Assembly: GCA_016929205.1 (NCBI GenBank)
Contig: JAFGJF010000521.1
Location: forward strand, 1-19,037
Length of the DNA: 19,037 nucleotides
Direction of reading: 5' to 3'
Source of the DNA: Anaerolineae bacterium
GTDB lineage: Bacteria; Chloroflexota; Anaerolineae; JAFGEY01
The stretch's first letter is position 1, and the number at the start of each line of letters is the position of its first letter. A model generated the notes under the pieces. The model was not told where the DNA came from, searched no databases, and saw nothing but the letters and a program-made list of their open reading frames with translations. The position numbers were made by a program, and so were the translations under genes. Shown piece by piece: positions 16,315 to 19,037 of this stretch.

Positions 16315-17208
16315 TTATTGGGCTAGTTCTTCGATGTTCATCCCGGCTTTGCTCAAGTCGGCACGGAAACCATCATAGAACGAATCATCTGCCTTCTGTA
16401 ACCCGGCGATCGAATAGAGGCTCTCTAGTGCAGCCTTGCCCTCGTCCGTCCCGGCAATCTCGAGCAGGGCATTGATGATTTGGTCGCGTAGATCGGCAGG
16501 AAGATCTTTGGCGAACGACACGCTGTCGTTGGGAATCTCGGTGGTTGTGGCCAGAATAAGAACTTTTTCCTTGACATCAGGATAGTCTTCTTCAATCGAG
16601 CTGCGCGCGTCAGCAAAAGAAGCCCCGGCGTCGCACTCGCCGTTGTAGACCTGGGTAATGACATTGTTGTGCGAGCCGGCCTCAACAGTTTTGCTAAAAT
16701 CTTTGTCGGGGTCGATGCCGTTCGCCTTGAGCATAATCCGGGGAATGATATAGCCCGAAGTTGAGTTTGGATCTACCCAGCACATCACCTTGCCCTTTAG
16801 ATCGGCAAGTGACTCAATACCGCTATTGACATTTACGTTGAGTTGGCCGACATATGTCGTAGCCCCATAGCGCTCGGTGACCAAACCCACTTCAACGCCG
16901 TACTTTTCATTGGCCAGTACATAGTTGAACGTGTTGAGCCAGCCAATTTGTGCCTTGCCTGCGCCCATTGCCTCACGCACGGCGGCAAAGTCGGTTCCAA
17001 CGTTGGCCTCGATAACCAGCCCCGTCTTTTCGTTGATCATCTTGGCAAGCTGGTCGCCGCTGGCCATAATCTCCTGTGTGTCACCAGATGGGACAAAAGA
17101 CATCACGATGGGATTCTTTTCGGTGCCCAGCTTGGAGCCGCCGCAGCCGGCCAGGGACAAGACTACAATGCTGATCAGTGCAAGTGTAATTGTGATACGT
17201 TTTTTCAT
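16315..17208 (-). CDS. phnD: Phosphate/phosphite/phosphonate ABC transporter substrate-binding lipoprotein
   Basis: A 297-residue extracytoplasmic binding protein. Residues 1-21 are a lipoprotein signal (basic M-K-K-R, hydrophobic stretch, lipobox L-A-G-C) with Cys22 as the lipid-modified residue. The mature part has the features of the PhnD family: V-G-T-D-F-A-A-V-R-E-A (about 70-80), the central segment C-W-V-D-P-N-S-T-S-G-Y, whose S-T-S-G loop binds the oxyanion in PhnD/PtxB-type proteins, and S-H-N-N-V-I-T-Q-V-Y-N-G. Whether it prefers phosphonate, phosphite or another ligand cannot be told. The ATG at 17208 is chosen because AGGAGAAAGGA stands just upstream and the signal peptide begins exactly there; the frame extends 30 codons further but with low-complexity polar residues. 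First gene of the importer operon. Confidence 0.93.
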   Translation of the reverse strand: MKKRITITLALISIVVLSLAGCGGSKLGTEKNPIVMSFVPSGDTQEIMASGDQLAKMINEKTGLVIEANVGTDFAAVREAMGAGKAQIGWLNTFNYVLANEKYGVEVGLVTERYGATTYVGQLNVNVNSGIESLADLKGKVMCWVDPNSTSGYIIPRIMLKANGIDPDKDFSKTVEAGSHNNVITQVYNGECDAGASFADARSSIEEDYPDVKEKVLILATTTEIPNDSVSFAKDLPADLRDQIINALLEIAGTDEGKAALESLYSIAGLQKADDSFYDGFRADLSKAGMNIEELAQ

Positions 17209-17315
17209 TTTTCCTTTCTCCTGAGGCAATAAAAATTGAGAATTTGCTGATTGGGACTTTGGACTCTGTTCTTGATTCCGATTCTTCTCCTTTCTCAAGT
17301 AGGCTTGGTCAGAGG

Positions 17316-17327
17316 GTTGTTAACAAC
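17316..17327. promoter_or_regulatory. 12-bp palindrome, candidate operator of the phn-type operon
   Basis: GTTGTTAACAAC is a perfect palindrome placed about 14-25 bases downstream of the predicted transcription start of phnD, a classic position for a repressor. The gap 17209-17426 contains no gene; it holds this site, the promoter and an AT-rich leader of about 133 nt. Confidence 0.4.
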
Positions 17328-17347
17328 ATATTCACAAAATCTCTCGT

Positions 17348-17376
17348 ATTGTAGCCCTTTCTCCAAAATTCGTCAA
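17348..17376 (-). promoter_or_regulatory. Sigma-70-type promoter of the phn-type importer operon
   Basis: Read on the minus strand: -35 TTGACG (17376-17371), exactly 17 bp of spacer, then -10 TACAAT (17353-17348); each box matches consensus at 5 of 6 positions. Transcription would start near 17341 and run into phnD at 17208. It is the best promoter in the window. Confidence 0.72.
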
Positions 17377-17426
17377 AGTTCGATCTTGAAAAAAATCGGT
17401 ATTCTGGATTCACAAGCGGCGATGTC

Positions 17427-18257
17427 TTATACCAATTTATCGCAAAAACGCACCTTGCTCCATCGCTCCGGAATATGCATATTGATATACCCATGTCGGT
17501 TCCACGACCAATCCTCCCAGATATTATTACCTTGTGCATCGTGAAAGTGCTGGCAACGTGAAGTTCCAATGCGCCACAGATCGCCATCTTGAGGCGGCAC
17601 AGGCTTGCCCAACGCGGCCAGGCCTTGCCAGGGTAACGCAAATTCAACTGTCCAGCCGTTATCGCGGACTGCAGGGCAATTCAGGCTGCCATCAACACGC
17701 ACTGCGTGCTTGAGGCCGGGCAGCTCCCAGTCCATTTCGCCAAAGCGCCCGAGCTTGTCATTCAGGCGTGGCTCAAAATACAAAAAGTTTTCGGTCTTGA
17801 AAAACTTGTCCAGTGCGATGGCATCCTGCCGCTTGACAACTGGTTCCAGCCACGTCCAAAATACTTCATAAATGGTATTGATTGGGTTGACACCTAGTTC
17901 GTAATAGACGCCATCTCCTTGTACAAAAATCTCGGCATCGCTGTCATAATTGTAAACGTGATCGTGATGCTCGACGTGTGTTCCCCAGATTTCGTGGTCC
18001 TCGAATTTGTACGCAGCATAGAGAAACGTGTCATCCCACAACAGTGCAACGCGAGAATCCAGCTGGACTTGTGCACCAGTATCCATTTTAACAAAGGGCG
18101 TCGACCACTCGACGCGCTGCCACGCTTCTTCGTTCAATGCTCCATCGATGACAATCGGCGTGTCGGTGCGCAAGCAATTATACTCGCGCACGGGCGGCAT
18201 ATTCAGTTTGTCCAGCGCACCTTGTGGTAAATTGATACTTCTTGGCATCTTGAACAT
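17427..18257 (-). CDS. Carbohydrate-binding family 9-like (CBM9-like) protein
   Basis: A 276-residue protein whose segment I-D-G-A-L-N-E-E-A-W (about 37-46) opens the CBM9-like beta-sandwich. This is followed by V-A-L-L-W-D-D-T-F-L-Y-A-A-Y (about 69-82) and D-A-E-I-F-V with Y-Y-E-L-G-V-N-P (about 105-125), the usual core of the family. CBM9-like domains bind sugars and commonly sit on secreted xylanases, but here the domain is nearly the whole protein and there is no signal peptide or TM helix, so it appears cytosolic. The ATG at 18257 has AAAGGA about 7 nt upstream. It lies 30 bp after a truncated ABC ATPase and ends about 50 bp before the promoter of the importer operon. Its role is not known; the family call is fairly secure. 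Confidence 0.8.
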   Translation of the reverse strand: MFKMPRSINLPQGALDKLNMPPVREYNCLRTDTPIVIDGALNEEAWQRVEWSTPFVKMDTGAQVQLDSRVALLWDDTFLYAAYKFEDHEIWGTHVEHHDHVYNYDSDAEIFVQGDGVYYELGVNPINTIYEVFWTWLEPVVKRQDAIALDKFFKTENFLYFEPRLNDKLGRFGEMDWELPGLKHAVRVDGSLNCPAVRDNGWTVEFALPWQGLAALGKPVPPQDGDLWRIGTSRCQHFHDAQGNNIWEDWSWNRHGYINMHIPERWSKVRFCDKLV

Positions 18258-18287
18258 TGTTTTTTCCTTTCACTCATCGGCAAATGA

Positions 18288-18506
18288 TTATAGCAATAAT
18301 CCATCTCGCAGCTCATAGACGCAGTCCGCTGCTTCTTCGACCTTGGGATCGTGACTGGCAACAATAACAGTAATGTCCGTTTGGTGAGCAATTTCGCGCA
18401 ATAATGAGACAATATTCGATCCAGTAATCGTGTCCAACTGTCCAGTCGGTTCATCGGCCAAAATGAGCAAAGGCTGACCAACCAGCGCACGAGCCAACGC
18501 CACACT
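18288..18506 (-). pseudogene. 5'-truncated ABC transporter ATPase (LolD/MacB type)
   Basis: Only about 72 C-terminal residues remain. Homology starts abruptly at V-A-L-A-R-A-L, just after where the L-S-G-G-Q signature should be, then shows Walker B L-L-I-L-A-D-E-P-T-G, the D-loop Q-L-D and the H-loop histidine in V-A-S-H-D. Walker A, the Q-loop and the signature motif are absent, so it cannot hydrolyse ATP as a normal subunit. Upstream of the break lies the 3' end of an aldehyde oxidoreductase gene, only about 12 bp away. The T-G-Q-L-D form is typical of LolD/MacB-like exporters. No permease partner is present in the window. A GTG at 18503 could start a small protein, but this is most simply a deletion remnant. 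Confidence 0.82.
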
Positions 18507-18517
18507 TTGAGCATGCC

Positions 18518-19037
18518 TTACAATCCTAACCGAATCAATGTCTCCGGTAAGGGATGGCCTGACTTGAGATCCCAGCCGTATTCTGCATATGCCCCCGTAA
18601 GCATCTCATCCAGGTTGGGAACATTCTGCTCAGTGCCATTCTGTAGCGGCCTGGTCAGAAGCTTGGGCAAGCATTCGTCAACACGATCGAGTCCACGGCG
18701 CAAGTTGAGTAGCCTTTTTAGGGTTATGATACGCATACCAAGAGTTATCAAGTCATCCTGCTCCAGGTGCCAGCCGGTCACAGAATTTAGCGCGCGCAAG
18801 ATCTTTTCGACACCAGGGTTTTGAAACTGGCACAATGTCATTGCATTATAAAGACCGCGCCAGAGTTGTTGCCGGGCGGCAACGCGCCCTTTTGCTTGCG
18901 AATCATCAAAGCGATCGCCGGGAAGAATACCCAACTCGTAGGCCGGACCTTTGGCCATCATCTCGATCAATGTGTGTACGGTTTTTGCATCGCCATAGCG
19001 AATCTCCATACCCCCCGTATCCTGGAGGGAGTTGAAA
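18518..19037 (-). CDS. Aldehyde ferredoxin oxidoreductase, C-terminal part (cut by window, probably degraded)
   Basis: The frame is open to the window edge (173 residues visible). The edge segment D-T-G-G-M-E-I-R-Y-G-D-A and the C-terminal L-P-K-L-L-T-R-P-L-Q-N-G, N-V-P-N-L-D-E-M-L and G-W-D-L with terminal L-G-L are typical of tungsten/molybdopterin aldehyde:ferredoxin oxidoreductases, which oxidise aldehydes to acids with ferredoxin. The cysteine in L-T-L-C-Q-F corresponds to the last ligand of the [4Fe-4S] cluster. Between M-M-A-K-G-P-A and Y-E-L-G-I-L-P-G-D about 80-100 residues expected from the family seem to be missing, including the usual L-A-E-G-V region, so the gene may carry an internal in-frame deletion. 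The ATG at 19009 is internal and not a real start. The missing N-terminal half lies outside the window. Confidence 0.8.
   Translation of the reverse strand, partial: FNSLQDTGGMEIRYGDAKTVHTLIEMMAKGPAYELGILPGDRFDDSQAKGRVAARQQLWRGLYNAMTLCQFQNPGVEKILRALNSVTGWHLEQDDLITLGMRIITLKRLLNLRRGLDRVDECLPKLLTRPLQNGTEQNVPNLDEMLTGAYAEYGWDLKSGHPLPETLIRLGL

Noticed and set aside
17209..17298. 30-codon N-terminal extension of phnD
   Set aside because: It would place a polar low-complexity stretch before a clear lipoprotein signal and would swallow the strong ribosome site.
18203..18514. Minus-strand frame beginning ATG at 18514 over the ABC fragment
   Set aside because: It is the alternative frame of the truncated ABC ATPase, whose own frame shows clear Walker B and H-loop motifs.
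1..19037. Search for CRISPR arrays, tRNA or rRNA genes and intact insertion sequences
   Set aside because: No regularly spaced repeats, no cloverleaf with CCA-type end, no rRNA-like segments and no transposase were seen by eye; a covariance-model scan would be needed to exclude small RNAs fully.

Overview
The window looks like a chromosomal stretch from a free-living, mid-GC bacterium, most likely a member of the Chloroflexota (Anaerolineae/Caldilineae type). That placement is an inference from gene content and style: a PdtaS/PdtaR ANTAR pair, a ComP-like PDZ kinase with stacked GAF domains, a fused phosphonate-type permease, a TrpB2-type tryptophan synthase and a tungsten aldehyde oxidoreductase remnant. 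No rRNA, tRNA, CRISPR array or intact insertion sequence is visible.

Layout. (1) Positions 2-1066, plus strand: the 3' part of a TrpB2-type tryptophan synthase beta chain, cut by the window edge. (2) 1067-1438: a gene-free stretch with an extended -10 promoter, a strong Shine-Dalgarno with no normal start codon, several hairpins and a perfect 14-bp terminator-like stem. It is a candidate small RNA or leader. (3) 7081-1439, minus strand: a signalling operon of a PdtaS-like HisKA_2 kinase, a PdtaR-like ANTAR regulator (19-bp overlap) and a very large PDZ/multi-TM/3xGAF histidine kinase. (4) 7082-7279: a divergent promoter region with two extended -10 promoters. (5) 7280-11915, plus strand: prolyl oligopeptidase, MFS transporter and a GlmU-like sugar-phosphate nucleotidyltransferase, tightly packed. 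(6) 17208-11947, minus strand: a phosphonate/phosphite-type ABC importer operon, phnD, phnC and a double-length phnE, followed by a HAD-family hydrolase. It has a near-consensus promoter, a 12-bp palindrome just downstream of the predicted transcription start, and a 12-bp intercistronic hairpin after phnD. (7) 18257-17427, minus: a CBM9-like protein without signal peptide. (8) 18288-19037, minus: a scar in which the 3' end of an aldehyde:ferredoxin oxidoreductase gene abuts a 5'-truncated ABC ATPase gene.

How it works together. The signalling operon would join sensing at the membrane (PDZ kinase) and in the cytosol (PdtaS) to one ANTAR regulator, which in known cases binds RNA to cause antitermination. 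The phn-type operon imports a phosphorus oxyanion or small organophosphonate; the co-transcribed HAD enzyme suggests that an imported phosphorylated or phosphonate compound is processed, although the substrate cannot be read from sequence. The most unusual object is the permease: two complete permease halves in one chain, each with its own extracytoplasmic module carrying a similar Cys-flanked segment, behind an N-terminal TM2-like hairpin. Nothing here can be called a proven new system; the permease architecture, the HAD partner and the 1140-1424 RNA-like region are the best leads.
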